From contig NZ_CP023004.1 in the NCBI RefSeq assembly GCF_003096195.1, forward strand, positions 3,142,501 to 3,206,500: 64,000 bases of DNA. The letters run 5' to 3'. Under the pieces are notes generated by a model, which was not told where the DNA came from, searched no databases, and saw nothing but the letters and a program-made list of their open reading frames with translations. Every line of letters starts with the position of its first letter. The first letter of the stretch is position 1. This document shows positions 17,170 through 27,418 of this stretch, piece by piece. The position numbers and the translations under genes were made by a program. This stretch comes from Ereboglobus luteus (GTDB lineage: Bacteria; Verrucomicrobiota; Verrucomicrobiia; Opitutales; Opitutaceae).

Positions 17170-19152
17170 ATGTTTAACAAATACCCATTATTGCTGGCTT
17201 GCGCGATGTTCGCCCTTTTCCCGTGCGCTCATGCCGCGAAGCTGAAGCTGCCGCCGTGGCTGGCCGAGGCCTCGCAACGGCAGGTGCCGCTGGAAAAGGA
17301 CACGGCGGCGGTCGTGCTGCATGACGAGGAAATCTGCGAGGTTTCCTCCAGCGGGCGCATGACCACCGCGACCAGGCGCGCGGTGCGTGTGGTGACGCGC
17401 GACGGCCGGTCGTCCGCGAGCGTGATCATTAGATACGATTCGTCCACCGACAGGGTTACCGGCTTCAAGGCGTGGCTGGTCCGGCCCGATGGCGAGGGGA
17501 AAACTTATACAAAAAACCACACAGTCGATATCGCGACTTCATCGGCGGCTGTTTACGCCGAGTCGCGCGAGGTCAGGTTTTCCGCTTACACCGATGCGTT
17601 TGAGGATTGTGTTTTCGCTTGTGAATACACGGTGGAGGACAAGGGCGTGTTTGGGCAAAACATCTGGTCTTTTCATACAACACAGCCGGTTGCCCTGTCT
17701 CGTGTGACCTACAAGATTCCGAAGGGCTGGTCGGTTGTTGCGAGCATGATCAACCACGAGCCCGTCCAGCCTGTGGTGAATGGCAACACCCACACGTGGG
17801 AAATGCGCGATTTGCCCGCGTTCAAGATCGAGCCGCTCAGCCCCTCGTCATCCAAGATCGCACCGCGCATGAACATCGATCTGATACCGCCCGCGGACAT
17901 GAGGAATCCGCCGCGTGTCACGTTTCCCGACTGGAAGGCGGTTTCCCTGTATAATTCCGCGCTTTATGTGAAACCCAGCACGCCCGACGCGACAGTCGAG
18001 GCAAAGACCCGCGAATTGCTGGCGGCGGCGGGCCCCGGGCTTTGGGAGCGCATCGACGCGCTGGCGCGCCACGCGCAGGGCATCAACTATGTGCAGATCG
18101 CAATGAACGTGGGCAGGGGCGGCGGTTACACGCCGCGCAACGCCGCCGAGGTGCTGCGAACCGGTTACGGCGATTGCAAGGACAAGACCGCGCTTTTGCG
18201 CGCCATGTTCACCGCTGCGGGCATTGAATCGTATGCGGTGACGGCCTTTTCGGGCGACCGGTATTTTGTGACCGAGGCGTGGCCGACGCCGATGCAGTTC
18301 AACCATGCCATCATTGCGATCAAAATTGATGATCCCTCGATTAGTTCGCCGATGATTGTGGAGCACCCCTCGCTCGGGCGGTTGTTGTTCTTCGACCCGA
18401 CCGATCCCTACACGCCGCTGGGCGATCTGGATTACAACCAGCAAGGCTCGCTCGTGTTTGTGCTCGCGGGCGAAAACGGCGGGCTGGTGCGGCTGCCGTT
18501 CACCTCGCCGATGGCGAATCATCTGGATCGCACGATCACCGCGCAGGTTTTTGAGTCGGGCTCGATTGGCGGGCGCATCGTCGAGCAATACACGGGGCAG
18601 GCCGCCGCGAGGTCGCGCGCGATTCATCGCCTGCCCAGGGTGAAGTTTGACGAGGTGATTCGCGGATGGGTCAACGACACCGTGCGCGCGGCGAAAATCT
18701 CAAAAGTGGACGCGGTTGACGAACAACAGCAGGGCAGGTTCAAGATGACGGTGGATTTCGCCGCGCCGGGTTACGGGCAGTCCATGCGCGGGAAGCTGCT
18801 GATCTTCAAGCCGGCGATTGTGAGTCGTCGCGATTTTGTTCCGCTCACAAAACCCGAGCGGACGCATCCGGTCGTTCTTGAGCCGCGTTCCTACAGTGAG
18901 CTGAGCGACATTTACATTCCGCGGGGATTTCAAGTCGACGAACTGCCGCCGCTGGTGGAAACAGCAACGCCCTTCGGAAGCTACAAGGCCGTGTGCACGT
19001 ATGACGCCGCGACGCACCACGTGAAATATCAACGCACGCTCGTGATGAACGCAGCGGAAATCCCCGCCGCCGATTACGCCAGCGTGCGCGATTTCTTCGA
19101 AACCATCCGCAAGGCCGAGCAAACGCCGGTGGTGCTAAGCAAGGAGCAATGA
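17170..19152 (+). CDS. Exported DUF3857 transglutaminase-like protein 3, intact triad
   Basis: 660 residues with a signal peptide (LLLACAMFALFPCAHAAKLK). DUF3857 spans about 45-230, then a transglutaminase-like domain with the full triad: Cys336 in RTGYGDCKDKTALL, His379 in MQFNHAIIAI, Asp409 in LLFFDPTDPYTPLGDL. A C-terminal beta region ends it. It is clearly more diverged from paralogues 1 and 2 than they are from each other. Family members are exported and their substrate is unknown; peptide or isopeptide bond cleavage or cross-linking in the periplasm is the usual guess. It is the only probable enzyme of the three-gene set, so the other two may be partners. Confidence 0.88.
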   Translation: MFNKYPLLLACAMFALFPCAHAAKLKLPPWLAEASQRQVPLEKDTAAVVLHDEEICEVSSSGRMTTATRRAVRVVTRDGRSSASVIIRYDSSTDRVTGFKAWLVRPDGEGKTYTKNHTVDIATSSAAVYAESREVRFSAYTDAFEDCVFACEYTVEDKGVFGQNIWSFHTTQPVALSRVTYKIPKGWSVVASMINHEPVQPVVNGNTHTWEMRDLPAFKIEPLSPSSSKIAPRMNIDLIPPADMRNPPRVTFPDWKAVSLYNSALYVKPSTPDATVEAKTRELLAAAGPGLWERIDALARHAQGINYVQIAMNVGRGGGYTPRNAAEVLRTGYGDCKDKTALLRAMFTAAGIESYAVTAFSGDRYFVTEAWPTPMQFNHAIIAIKIDDPSISSPMIVEHPSLGRLLFFDPTDPYTPLGDLDYNQQGSLVFVLAGENGGLVRLPFTSPMANHLDRTITAQVFESGSIGGRIVEQYTGQAAARSRAIHRLPRVKFDEVIRGWVNDTVRAAKISKVDAVDEQQQGRFKMTVDFAAPGYGQSMRGKLLIFKPAIVSRRDFVPLTKPERTHPVVLEPRSYSELSDIYIPRGFQVDELPPLVETATPFGSYKAVCTYDAATHHVKYQRTLVMNAAEIPAADYASVRDFFETIRKAEQTPVVLSKEQ

Positions 19153-19444
19153 GCTCTTTGGCCGCCAAAAAAAACTCTGGGTTGTTGACACGGCATGCAT
19201 AAAGCCTTTCATGTGCCTTCAGATTTCCACGATTTGCCTGGCGCTGAAGTTTCGCCGAATGCTTAAAAATCCGGATTCCGGAGTAATTGATTAATGCCTT
19301 TGTTCGACACGTTTTGGTGCGGCTTATTGTTGGCTTGAAAGGCCCTGCATTTGTAAAAATGCGCCTCCACATTCCGACGCGGAAATCGACCATCAACCGA
19401 TTTGGTTCTCACCTTTTCTCTTACTATCAACACCTTGCACTACA
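19153..19444. other. Intergenic leader region upstream of rho
   Basis: 292 bases without a gene. It holds a TTGACA-like -35 hexamer near 19194 without a convincing -10, and a small hairpin GCATTT-GTAA-AAATGC near 19350. The long gap before rho would leave room for an autoregulated leader, as known for rho in other bacteria, but no specific element could be recognised. Confidence 0.3.
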
Positions 19445-20698
19445 ATGGACAAAAAAGACACTCCGGCGTCCGACGCGCCTGAAAAGACGCCCGCGCAACA
19501 AGCCGCCCCCGCCGCCGAAGCTCCCGCGACAAATCCCGAATCCGTGGCAAATCCCGCACCCGAGCCCAAGCCGGAAAAACCCGACAATACGATTCGCGTC
19601 GAAGGCGTGCTCGACATCGACACGCAAAAAGGCGGCAACGGCCAGCTCCTCGACCTCGCGCGCTACGGCAAACGCCGGCCGACCGATGTTTTTGTGCCGA
19701 AGGAATTGATTCGCCGCTTCAAGTTGCGCACCGGCTCCGTCATCAGCGGCACCGCGTATCCCGCCGAGGGCAAATTTCCGAACCCCAAGATGAAGTTCAT
19801 CGAAAAAGTGGACGGCCTCGAAATCGACGAGCGGCGCGCCAAGTTCGACTTCAACTCACTCACAACCATTTCGCCCGAAAAAATGCTCCGCATGGAAACG
19901 AAGGACGAGCGCATGACCACGCGCGCCGTCGATCTTTTCTGCCCGGTTGGCAAGGGCACCCGCGGCCTCATCGTCGCGCCGCCGCACACCGGCAAAACCA
20001 CGCTCTTGCGCGACATGGCGCTCGGCGTGCTCGAAAACAATCCCGAGTGCCACGTCATGATCCTCCTCGTTGACGAACGCCCCGAGGAAGTCACCGATTT
20101 CAAACGCTCCGTGGCCGCCGAAATCTGGGCGTCCTCAAACGACGAGCAAATCGAAAACCACATCCGCGTTGCCGACCTCTGCATCGAGCGCGCCAAGCGC
20201 CTCGTGGAAACGGGCAAGGATGTCGTGCTTTTTCTCGACTCGATCACCCGCCTCGCCCGCGCCCACAACAACGCGCGCCACGGCGGCAAGACCATGTCGG
20301 GCGGCATTGATTCGCGCGCGATGGAAAAACCGCGCCAGCTTTTCGCCGCCGCGCGCAATACCGAGGAAGCCGGCTCGCTCACCATCGTCGCCTCCGTGCT
20401 CGTCGAAACCGGCAGTCGCATGGACGACATCATTTTCCAGGAGTTCAAGGGCACCGGCAACATGGAGCTCGTGCTCGACCGCAAGTGCGCCGAGATGCGC
20501 CTCTGGCCCGCCATTAACATTGCCAGCTCCGGCACCCGCCGCGAGGAACTCCTCATCGACGCCAAGAGCCTCGACTCGATCCATTTCTTCCGTCGCGCCC
20601 TCGTGCAGCAGCGCATCGAGGAGGCGACCGAGACAATGATCATGCGCCTCTCAAAAACGAAGAACAACGAGGAGTTCCTGAAACTCATCGCGCGGTAA
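19445..20698 (+). CDS. rho: Transcription termination factor Rho
   Basis: Hexameric RNA-dependent ATPase that ends transcription. The 417 residues begin with a Pro/Ala/Glu-rich extension (to about residue 48), then the RNA-binding cold-shock-like domain (GVLDIDTQKGGNGQLLD...RRPTDVFVPKELIRRF). The ATPase follows with Walker A APPHTGKTT (GKTT 183-186), Walker B VVLFLDSITRLARAHN, and the Q/R-loop area GGIDSRAMEKPRQLF. The usual Lys two positions before the P-loop Gly (PPKAGKT in E. coli) is His here. The 184-residue unknown gene begins 6 bases after its stop. Confidence 0.98.
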   Translation: MDKKDTPASDAPEKTPAQQAAPAAEAPATNPESVANPAPEPKPEKPDNTIRVEGVLDIDTQKGGNGQLLDLARYGKRRPTDVFVPKELIRRFKLRTGSVISGTAYPAEGKFPNPKMKFIEKVDGLEIDERRAKFDFNSLTTISPEKMLRMETKDERMTTRAVDLFCPVGKGTRGLIVAPPHTGKTTLLRDMALGVLENNPECHVMILLVDERPEEVTDFKRSVAAEIWASSNDEQIENHIRVADLCIERAKRLVETGKDVVLFLDSITRLARAHNNARHGGKTMSGGIDSRAMEKPRQLFAAARNTEEAGSLTIVASVLVETGSRMDDIIFQEFKGTGNMELVLDRKCAEMRLWPAINIASSGTRREELLIDAKSLDSIHFFRRALVQQRIEEATETMIMRLSKTKNNEEFLKLIAR

Positions 20699-20704
20699 AG
20701 GACA

Positions 20705-21259
20705 ATGGCACGGCGAACGACGCTTGCGCAAAAAGTGGCGGCGTTTTGCCGCGGAATGGGGCTGCCCATCGCCGCGTTGATTTCCGTTTTTGTGTTTTCG
20801 CCTTTCGGGGCTTCAGTTTTTTCAGCCCCGGCATTCGACTCCGCCGGTTATGAAACTGTCTTAATTCCCAAAACAAAAACTTCGATTTATGTCGGCAGCG
20901 TCACGTTCACGATGACGCCCTTTGTGCGGAGCGAGGGACAAGTTTACACAGCCGAATACAAGGCCAGCGTTGTGCCGTTTTTTTTCTTCAGCGAAAGCGG
21001 CCGGTTGAGCATCAACTTTACGGATGAACAACTCGCCCGGCTCGAGCGCGGTGAGCGGGTGGATTTTACCGGCGATGGCAAAAACAAGAAGAACAAGGGC
21101 CGTCGCATTCTCGGCCACGCCCAGGCCGAAGCCCCCGGCGCGCGAACGGGCAAAATAAAAGTGCGCGTTTTCGTCACCAAAAACACCGACCTCGTTCTCG
21201 ACACCACCTACACTTTTGCCGAAAAAAAAGAGACGGAGGCCGGAATGCCGGAGGCCTGA
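20705..21259 (+). CDS. Exported protein of unknown function, closely linked to rho
   Basis: 184 residues, family not recognised. A hydrophobic segment near residues 18-42 (LPIAALISVFVFSPFGASVF) looks like a signal peptide after a basic start. The mature part is predicted mainly beta (TSIYVGSVTFTMTPFVRSEG, YKASVVPFFFFSESGRLSINF), with a basic loop (GDGKNKKNKGRRILGHAQ) and a final strand (KIKVRVFVTKNTDLVLDTTY). A possible ribosome site AAAGGA overlaps the rho stop, suggesting translational coupling with rho. Confidence 0.65.
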   Translation: MARRTTLAQKVAAFCRGMGLPIAALISVFVFSPFGASVFSAPAFDSAGYETVLIPKTKTSIYVGSVTFTMTPFVRSEGQVYTAEYKASVVPFFFFSESGRLSINFTDEQLARLERGERVDFTGDGKNKKNKGRRILGHAQAEAPGARTGKIKVRVFVTKNTDLVLDTTYTFAEKKETEAGMPEA

Positions 21260-21459
21260 GCCCTCAACAAGGGGCTGTTATAAAGAAGCATGACTGTTTA
21301 GCGGGGCGTATTTCGCAACCGCCGTGCTTTTTGTCCCGCAGTATTCGCGTGCCCTGCGGCGATTCCCGGCGGAAAATACGTTTCCCCTTTATTCGTATTT
21401 TTTTAATATTTCTCCCGCTTGCGCGTTGAGTGTGCATTCATCAACCTACCCGGTATCCC

Positions 21460-23274
21460 ATGAAAACCTCGACCATTGGCGCGGCCGCATGCCGTGCGTT
21501 GTTTATTGCTGCGATGTTTTGCAGCCCCGTGCTTGCCTTGGCGCAAGACACGCGCACGCCCTCGAAAATCACGGCGGTCACCGTCTACACTGATCGCGCC
21601 ATTGTCACTCGCACAGCCAGCGTCGAATTGTCGGCGGGCGAATCATGCATTGCGCTCGAAAAACTCCCCGTCGATTTGGTCGACGCTTCCGTGCAGGTGC
21701 GGGGAAGGGGAACCGCGGCGGCAACGATTCTTGATGTCACGACCGCGATCACCCACACCGACAAGGTTGACGCGACCAGCCAGCCGCGCGTCAAGACGTT
21801 GCAGGATGAGCTCAAGGCCGTCGACAAAACGCTCCGTGCTCTCAACGACCGCAACACCACGCTTCAATGGCAGGTGAGCCTTGTCGGGAAAATCGAGGAT
21901 GCCATTGCCGCGCCTCCGGCAAAGGACGCGCCCGCGTCGCATCCCAAGATCGAGGACATGCAAAAATTGTTGGATTTTTCGCGCGAGAACCGCGCAGCGC
22001 TTGCGGTGGAGGGACAGAAGCTGTCGGACGAAATCAATGAAACGCAGGGCAGGCGCGTCGCACTCCAATCACAGCTGAACGAAATTCTCCAAGGCGGCAG
22101 CGCGCGCAAAAGTTACAAGACCGTTACCGTGCGCCTGAATGCCGCGAAGTCCGGTTCGCTGGATTTGACACTCGACTACACGGTGCACGGCGCGAGCTGG
22201 ACGCCCGCTTATGACGTGCGTTTGCGCGCCGAGGAGCGTGTGGTGGAGTTGGCGTATCACGGCATTGTGCGGCAGTCGAGCGGTGAGGACTGGAAGAATA
22301 TTGCCCTCACGCTTTCCACCGCGCGACCCGGACTCGGCGGCAGCGCGCCCGAGGCGAAGCCGTGGTATGTGGATGTGTTTGTGCCGAAGCCGGCAGTGGA
22401 CGCGAGCAGTGGATCGTTCAATAGAACAGGAGCGGTTTCTTTGGGTAATAGCAACGCGCTCATGCTCAACACAGCGGCCATGGACAATCGCTTTAATAAC
22501 GACATGGCGGGCAATCGGTATACTTTCGCAGCAAACGGGGACGGTTATACAGGAGGAAGGCTCACAGCCGCGCCTGCGCTCTCCGTTGTCACTTCCGACT
22601 ATGCCGTTGCCAAGGTGGATAACACCACCACGAGCGCATCGTTCAAGATCGCCGCGGCAACGAGCATTCCGAGCGACAACACTCCTCAAAAGGTTAGCAT
22701 CACGACAGCCAAGCTCGGCGCGAAACTGCAATATCAGTCACTGCCCGCCTTGCAGGAAACCGCATATCTCAGCGCTTACGTGGACAATTCGACCGAATTC
22801 CCCCTGCTCGCCGGCAGCACGAATGTTTTTCTCGACGATGCGTTTGTTTCCACTTCCTCAATCAAAACCGTGATGCCCTCGGAACGATTTCAACTCTCGC
22901 TCGGCGCCGACGAGGGCGTGGCGATCAAGCGCCGTGTCGTGAATCGTTTCTCGGAAACCACCGGACTCACAGGCAAGGGCCGCCGCGTGACGTATGAGTT
23001 TCTTGTCACGATCACGAACAAAAAGAAAACCGTCGAGCGTGTTGTCTTCAAAGAATCGCTTCCCATCTCGCGCAACGAAAAAATCGTTCTGAATGTGCTC
23101 GCCCCCGCCGAGCGTGATATCGGCACGGTGGAAAAACCGGGCAAGGAGGTTACACGCGAGGAAAACAACACACTTGTCTGGCGCATCGACATGAAGCCCG
23201 GCGAAAAACGCGAAATTCCGGTCAAGTTCAACATTGAGTATCCCGGCGACATTCAGGTGACGGGCTTGGAGTGA
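21460..23274 (+). CDS. MuiA-like (mucoidy inhibitor A) DUF4140/DUF4139 exported protein
   Basis: 604 residues with a signal peptide (AACRALFIAAMFCSPVLALAQ). The N-terminal DUF4140 segment is ITAVTVYTDRAIVTRTASVEL...LEKLPVDLVDASVQVRGRG. A coiled-coil-rich stretch covers about residues 100-200, and DUF4139 starts with ASWTPAYDVRLRAEERVVELAYHG and runs to the C-terminus (LVWRIDMKPGEKREIPVKFNIEYP). The family is named after a Pseudomonas locus that reduces alginate mucoidy; the biochemical role is unknown and envelope localisation is expected. The start at 21460 was chosen for the clean signal sequence. Confidence 0.85.
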   Translation: MKTSTIGAAACRALFIAAMFCSPVLALAQDTRTPSKITAVTVYTDRAIVTRTASVELSAGESCIALEKLPVDLVDASVQVRGRGTAAATILDVTTAITHTDKVDATSQPRVKTLQDELKAVDKTLRALNDRNTTLQWQVSLVGKIEDAIAAPPAKDAPASHPKIEDMQKLLDFSRENRAALAVEGQKLSDEINETQGRRVALQSQLNEILQGGSARKSYKTVTVRLNAAKSGSLDLTLDYTVHGASWTPAYDVRLRAEERVVELAYHGIVRQSSGEDWKNIALTLSTARPGLGGSAPEAKPWYVDVFVPKPAVDASSGSFNRTGAVSLGNSNALMLNTAAMDNRFNNDMAGNRYTFAANGDGYTGGRLTAAPALSVVTSDYAVAKVDNTTTSASFKIAAATSIPSDNTPQKVSITTAKLGAKLQYQSLPALQETAYLSAYVDNSTEFPLLAGSTNVFLDDAFVSTSSIKTVMPSERFQLSLGADEGVAIKRRVVNRFSETTGLTGKGRRVTYEFLVTITNKKKTVERVVFKESLPISRNEKIVLNVLAPAERDIGTVEKPGKEVTREENNTLVWRIDMKPGEKREIPVKFNIEYPGDIQVTGLE

Positions 23275-23342
23275 GAGTGAAATTGGGCAAGGGGGCTGTA
23301 TTCCGTCGCCCGACACAAGATGGGAGATCCACGCCGCAAGGC

Positions 23343-23386
23343 ATTGATTTCCCATCAATTTTTGTATTCAAAAGCCAAATACAAAA
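23343..23386. terminator. Two AT-rich hairpins between muiA-like gene and glgP
   Basis: ATTGAT-TTCCC-ATCAAT followed by a T run, then a perfect 9-bp stem TTTTGTATT / AATACAAAA. They lie between convergent genes and could stop transcription from either side. Stems are AT-rich, so strength is doubtful. Confidence 0.45.
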
Positions 23387-23554
23387 GAGAATGTCTCGTG
23401 CCGCGCACGCCGTTTTTTGAACGCCAAATGCGGTGGTTTCGGCGTTTCGAGCGTTAACGACAGTCGGCCAGCCGCCCTGCATAAACGACCACGGCGTGGA
23501 TGCGGTTACTGGCAGAATGCCGTTGTTGCGAAGCGCGATGAAAGCGGCCTGCGC

Positions 23555-26116
23555 TCAGGTTTTTATCGCGGGGAGGCTCCAGATATCCTTGGCGTATTCG
23601 CGGATGGTGCGGTCGCTTGAGAACTTGCCGACACGGGCGGTGTTGAGGATCGCGGCGCGGGCCCACTTGGCTTTGTCGCGATAGAGCGCGTCCACTTTTT
23701 CGTGGGCATCGCTGTAGGCGCGGAAATCGGCCAGCACCATGAAGGGGTCGCCTCCGTTCAACAGGCTGTTGTGCAGCGGGGCGAAGGCGCCGTGCTCGCC
23801 GGGCGTGAAATAGTCCGAGCCAATCCAGTCGATGATGGCGCGGAGTTCCTCGTCGGCGTTGTAATAGTTCCACGGGTTGTAACCTTTGGCTCGGAGAGCC
23901 TCCACTTCGTCGACGTTCATGCCGAAGATGAATATGTTTTCGTCGCCGACCTCCTCCTTGATTTCCACGTTGGCGCCGTCGAGCGTGCCGATGGTGAGGG
24001 CGCCGTTGAGGGCGAGCTTCATGTTGCCGGTGCCGGAGGCTTCCTTGCCGGCGGTGGAGATTTGCTCGGAGAGATCGGCGGCGGGGATGATCTTTTCGGC
24101 GAGCGAAACGCGGTAGTTGGGCAGGAAGGCGACCTTGATTTTGCCGCCGATGCGGGTGTCGGCGTTGATGTGCGCGCCGATGACGTTGATGGCTCGGATA
24201 ATGTTTTTCGCGAGGTCGTAGCCGGGCGCGGCCTTGGCGCCGAACACAAAGACGCGGGGCACGATGTCGAGGTTCGGGTTCTGGAGGATGCGGCGGTAGA
24301 GCGCGAGGATGTGAAGGAGGTTGAGGTGCTGGCGCTTGTATTCGTGGAGGCGTTTGATTTGCACGTCGAAGAGCGCGTCGGGCGAAACTTCAATCTGGCA
24401 ATCGGCTTTGATGATGGCGGCGAGTTCGTTTTTGTTGTCGCGCTTGACTTCCATGAACGCCTTTTGGAATTCGGATTTGTCGGCGTGGGTTTCGAGGCCG
24501 CGGAGCAGGTCGAGATCGCATGCCCAGTGGTCGGTGCCGAGGGTGCTGGTGATGAGTTTCGAGAGGCGGGGATTGCAGTCGAGGAGCCATCGGCGCGGGG
24601 TGATGCCGTTGGTTTTGTTTTGGAAGCGCCCGGGGAAGAGTTCGTCGTATTGGGGGAAGAGTTGTTTTTTGAGGAGCGCGGTGTGGAGCGCGGCGACGCC
24701 GTTGACGGCGTGCGAGGCGACCACGGAGAGGTTGGCCATGCGCACGGATTTGCCGCCGTTTTCCTCGATGAGGGAGCAGTCGCGTTTTTTGCCGTCGTCG
24801 CCGGGCCAGCGCGCCTCGACGAGGCGGAGGAGCCGGTCGTTGATGGCGTAGATGATCTGGAGGTGGCGGGGGAGGACGCGGTCGAAGAGGCCGACGCTCC
24901 ATTTTTCCAATGCCTCGGGAAGGAGGGTGTGGTTTGTGTAGGCGAAGACCTTGGTGACGATGCCCCAGGCTTTTTCCCATTGCATTTCCTCCTCGTCGAG
25001 AAGGATGCGCATGAGTTCGGCGATGGCGACGGCGGGGTGGGTGTCGTTGAGCTGGATGGCGATTTTGGAGGGGAAGTTGTCCCAAGAATTCTCGGGGTTG
25101 CGGAAGTGCCGGCGCATGATGTCGCGCAGGGAGCAAGCGACGAAGAAGTATTGCTGGATGAGGCGCAGTTCCTTGCCGTTTTCAGTTTTGTCGTTGGGAT
25201 AAAGAACCTTCGAGATGGTTTCGGTGACGGCCTTTTCGCGGACGGCCTCGACGTAGCCGCCGGAGTTGAACGCGGCGAGGTCGAACTCGGAGGCGGATTG
25301 CGAGGACCAGAGGCGGAGGAAGTTGACGGTGTTGGTGTCGTAGCCGGCGACGGGGATGTCGTGGGGGATGCCGATGATGGCGTCGGTGTTGACCCAGCGC
25401 GGGCGGTAGTTGCCGCGGTCGTCGAAGACGTTTTCCACGCGACCCTTGATTTGAATGGTGACTTTGTTTTCCGGGCGCGCGATGCCCCAGGGCGTGCCGC
25501 CCATCATCCAGGAGTCGGGATGCTCGACTTGGGAGCCGTTGACGAATGCCTGGCGGAAGAGGCCGAATTCGTAATAGATGCCATACCCGATGGCGGGCAG
25601 GTCGAGGGTGGCGAGCGAGTCGAGGAAGCAGGCGGCGAGGCGTCCGAGGCCTCCGTTGCCGAGGCCCATGTCGGATTCCTCGTTGAGGATGGTTTCAAAG
25701 TCGACGGGGATGTCGGGATCCTTGATGGCCTCGCGGGCGGCATCGTAGAGGCCGGTGTTGTAGAGGTTGCTCTCGGTGAGCCGTCCCATGAGGTATTCGA
25801 GGGAGAAATAATACAGGCGGCGGACATTGTCGCGGTTGTGCACGGCCTGGGTCGAGATCATGCGCGAGAGGATGTGCTCGCGGACGGCGAGCGAGGTGGC
25901 GATCCACCAATCGTGCGGCTGGGCCGAGTGGAGGTCGCGGGCCAGGGTATAGGTGAGGTGGCGGAAGATGGCTTGCTTGAATTTGCCCGTGCTCGTGGCG
26001 TCAAATGGCGATGTGGTTTCCGGGCTGGGGCAGGGGGAGTTTGGCCAGGATGCGTCTTTCGACGCGGCTGTTTTTCCGGAAGCGGTGCTTTTTTGTTTTT
26101 TGCTGTTGGTTGCCAT
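23555..26116 (-). CDS. glgP: Glycogen/starch phosphorylase
   Basis: PLP enzyme releasing glucose 1-phosphate from alpha-1,4-glucans in the cytosol. 853 residues from the ATG at 26116 (MATNSKK); a longer start at 26143 adds nine residues without support. The early block [20 protein letters not shown], the [17 protein letters not shown] motif and the PLP-lysine block [28 protein letters not shown] (in part) are classic for GT35. The first 45 residues are Lys/Ser/Pro-rich and variable. glgC elsewhere in the window supports glycogen turnover. Confidence 0.97.
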   Translation of the reverse strand: MATNSKKQKSTASGKTAASKDASWPNSPCPSPETTSPFDATSTGKFKQAIFRHLTYTLARDLHSAQPHDWWIATSLAVREHILSRMISTQAVHNRDNVRRLYYFSLEYLMGRLTESNLYNTGLYDAAREAIKDPDIPVDFETILNEESDMGLGNGGLGRLAACFLDSLATLDLPAIGYGIYYEFGLFRQAFVNGSQVEHPDSWMMGGTPWGIARPENKVTIQIKGRVENVFDDRGNYRPRWVNTDAIIGIPHDIPVAGYDTNTVNFLRLWSSQSASEFDLAAFNSGGYVEAVREKAVTETISKVLYPNDKTENGKELRLIQQYFFVACSLRDIMRRHFRNPENSWDNFPSKIAIQLNDTHPAVAIAELMRILLDEEEMQWEKAWGIVTKVFAYTNHTLLPEALEKWSVGLFDRVLPRHLQIIYAINDRLLRLVEARWPGDDGKKRDCSLIEENGGKSVRMANLSVVASHAVNGVAALHTALLKKQLFPQYDELFPGRFQNKTNGITPRRWLLDCNPRLSKLITSTLGTDHWACDLDLLRGLETHADKSEFQKAFMEVKRDNKNELAAIIKADCQIEVSPDALFDVQIKRLHEYKRQHLNLLHILALYRRILQNPNLDIVPRVFVFGAKAAPGYDLAKNIIRAINVIGAHINADTRIGGKIKVAFLPNYRVSLAEKIIPAADLSEQISTAGKEASGTGNMKLALNGALTIGTLDGANVEIKEEVGDENIFIFGMNVDEVEALRAKGYNPWNYYNADEELRAIIDWIGSDYFTPGEHGAFAPLHNSLLNGGDPFMVLADFRAYSDAHEKVDALYRDKAKWARAAILNTARVGKFSSDRTIREYAKDIWSLPAIKT

Positions 26117-26200
26117 GTGAAAACTGAAATTGGAATCTTTCAAAAATGAATCCTCCTAGGGTGACATGACTGTGTGTCCGGTCACGTCTAAAATGCGACT

Positions 26201-26258
26201 GTTGGCCGCATAGGGGGCGGCTCCCAAATGTTGCAGGGTAGAAACCCGGGAGGCCAAC
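26201..26258. repeat. Imperfect palindrome upstream of glgP
   Basis: GTTGGCC at 26201-26207 and GGCCAAC at 26252-26258 bracket GC-rich sequence that can fold further. It lies between the divergent glgP and GNAT genes. No second copy was seen in the window. Preceded by a small GTGAC...GTCAC hairpin at 26161-26185. Confidence 0.4.
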
Positions 26259-26336
26259 CTGCACGCGGGGCTTTGCTCTTCCCTTTGTGGTGAAGTTTCC
26301 AAAGTATGAGCGCCGCAGTTTGATTTTCGATTTACC

Positions 26337-27266
26337 ATGCCGACTTTTGAAACACGACTCATGCAGGCGGGCGACTGGGACGAGGTTGCCCGGTTAATCC
26401 ATGCCTCGCTCAACCTTTGGTATGAAAAGAACCGCGGCTACCGGCTCGTGAGCGGCGGCTGGGAAACGATGCTGCTGTTCCCTCGCGTTTACGAGGACCT
26501 TGATCCCGGCTGCTGCGTGATGGCCGTGGAAACCTCGTCACAGCGTATCGCGGGCGTGTGTTTTTTTCACCCGCGGCCCACGCACGTCGCCCTCGGCATC
26601 ATGAACACGCATCCCGATTTTTTCGGGAACGGCGTCGCCTCCCTGATGCTCCGGTATATCACCGACGATGCGAAGCGGCGGGGAGTGCCCGTGCGGCTTG
26701 TGTCAGCCGCGACCAATGTCGATTCATTCTCCCTTTACAACAAGGCGGGGTTTGTGCCGACGCGGTTTTTTCAAGACATGACGGTCAGGGTTCCCGAAAG
26801 CGGTTTCGATGTCGCCGCCCCGCACGGCTGGACTTTTCGCGACGCGACCGTCGGGGACATCCCTCAAATCGTCGCGCTCGAAAGGGAGCTCGCGCACATT
26901 GAGCGGGAAAAGGATTATCATTTCTTTTTGCGCAATCCCGGCGGCATCTGGCACATGAGCGTCCTGGTCGGGCCGGATGGCGAACTCGGCGGGTTTCTCG
27001 CCTCGGTTAATGACCCCGGGAGCAACATGCTCGGTCCCGGCGTGGCACGCAACGAGGAGCTGGCTGCGGCCTTGGTGCGCGGGGAACTTGGATTCCATCG
27101 CGGTTGCTCGCCGGTCTGGCTTGTCCCGTCCGAGTCTCGTCGGTTGGTGGATGCGATGTATGCGATCGGGACGAAAAACTGCGAGCTGCACATCACGCAA
27201 GTTCTCGGGGATTATACGCGGGAAACAGGCATCGTCTTCCCCACGTTCATGCCCGAAACAGGATGA
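26337..27266 (+). CDS. Tandem GNAT-domain N-acetyltransferase
   Basis: 309 residues with two GNAT folds. The first (about 5-155) has IMNTHPDFFGNGVASLMLRY, an acetyl-CoA-binding turn close to the Q/RxxGxG/A pattern, and NVDSFSLYNKAGFVPTRFF, the typical GNAT C-terminal block. The second (about 165-305, WTFRDATVGDIPQIVALERE) lacks a clear acetyl-CoA loop and may be a degenerate or accessory domain. The acceptor substrate is unknown. Divergent from glgP with about 220 bases between. Confidence 0.8.
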   Translation: MPTFETRLMQAGDWDEVARLIHASLNLWYEKNRGYRLVSGGWETMLLFPRVYEDLDPGCCVMAVETSSQRIAGVCFFHPRPTHVALGIMNTHPDFFGNGVASLMLRYITDDAKRRGVPVRLVSAATNVDSFSLYNKAGFVPTRFFQDMTVRVPESGFDVAAPHGWTFRDATVGDIPQIVALERELAHIEREKDYHFFLRNPGGIWHMSVLVGPDGELGGFLASVNDPGSNMLGPGVARNEELAAALVRGELGFHRGCSPVWLVPSESRRLVDAMYAIGTKNCELHITQVLGDYTRETGIVFPTFMPETG

Positions 27267-27301
27267 TTCAGACGGAGATTGTTGGGGGGGCGGTAATCGA
27301 C

Positions 27302-27381
27302 GAATGTCAAAAACAAGGCATGCCCCTGTCTCAGACATTCTCGTCCGTCGGTCATGCTCATAAAAGGTGATAAAACATGCC
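27302..27381. repeat. Degenerate family A hairpin followed by repeat C (copy 1)
   Basis: GAATGTC at 27302-27308 pairs with GACATTC at 27334-27340; the right arm GACATTCTCGTCCG resembles the family A half-site. Directly after it, 27345-27381 (GTCCGTCGGTCATGCTCATA and on) is also found, about 80 percent alike by eye, at 31639-31676. Confidence 0.5.
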
Positions 27382-27418
27382 CCGGCCCCGTTGGCTGTTT
27401 CCGGTTCCTCGACTATTA

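Noticed and set aside
23702-26149. Very long open frame (815 codons) on the plus strand across glgP
   Set aside because: It mirrors the codon pattern of glgP on the other strand; its translation is Gly/Val/Asp/Glu-rich without domains. This is a GC-rich shadow.
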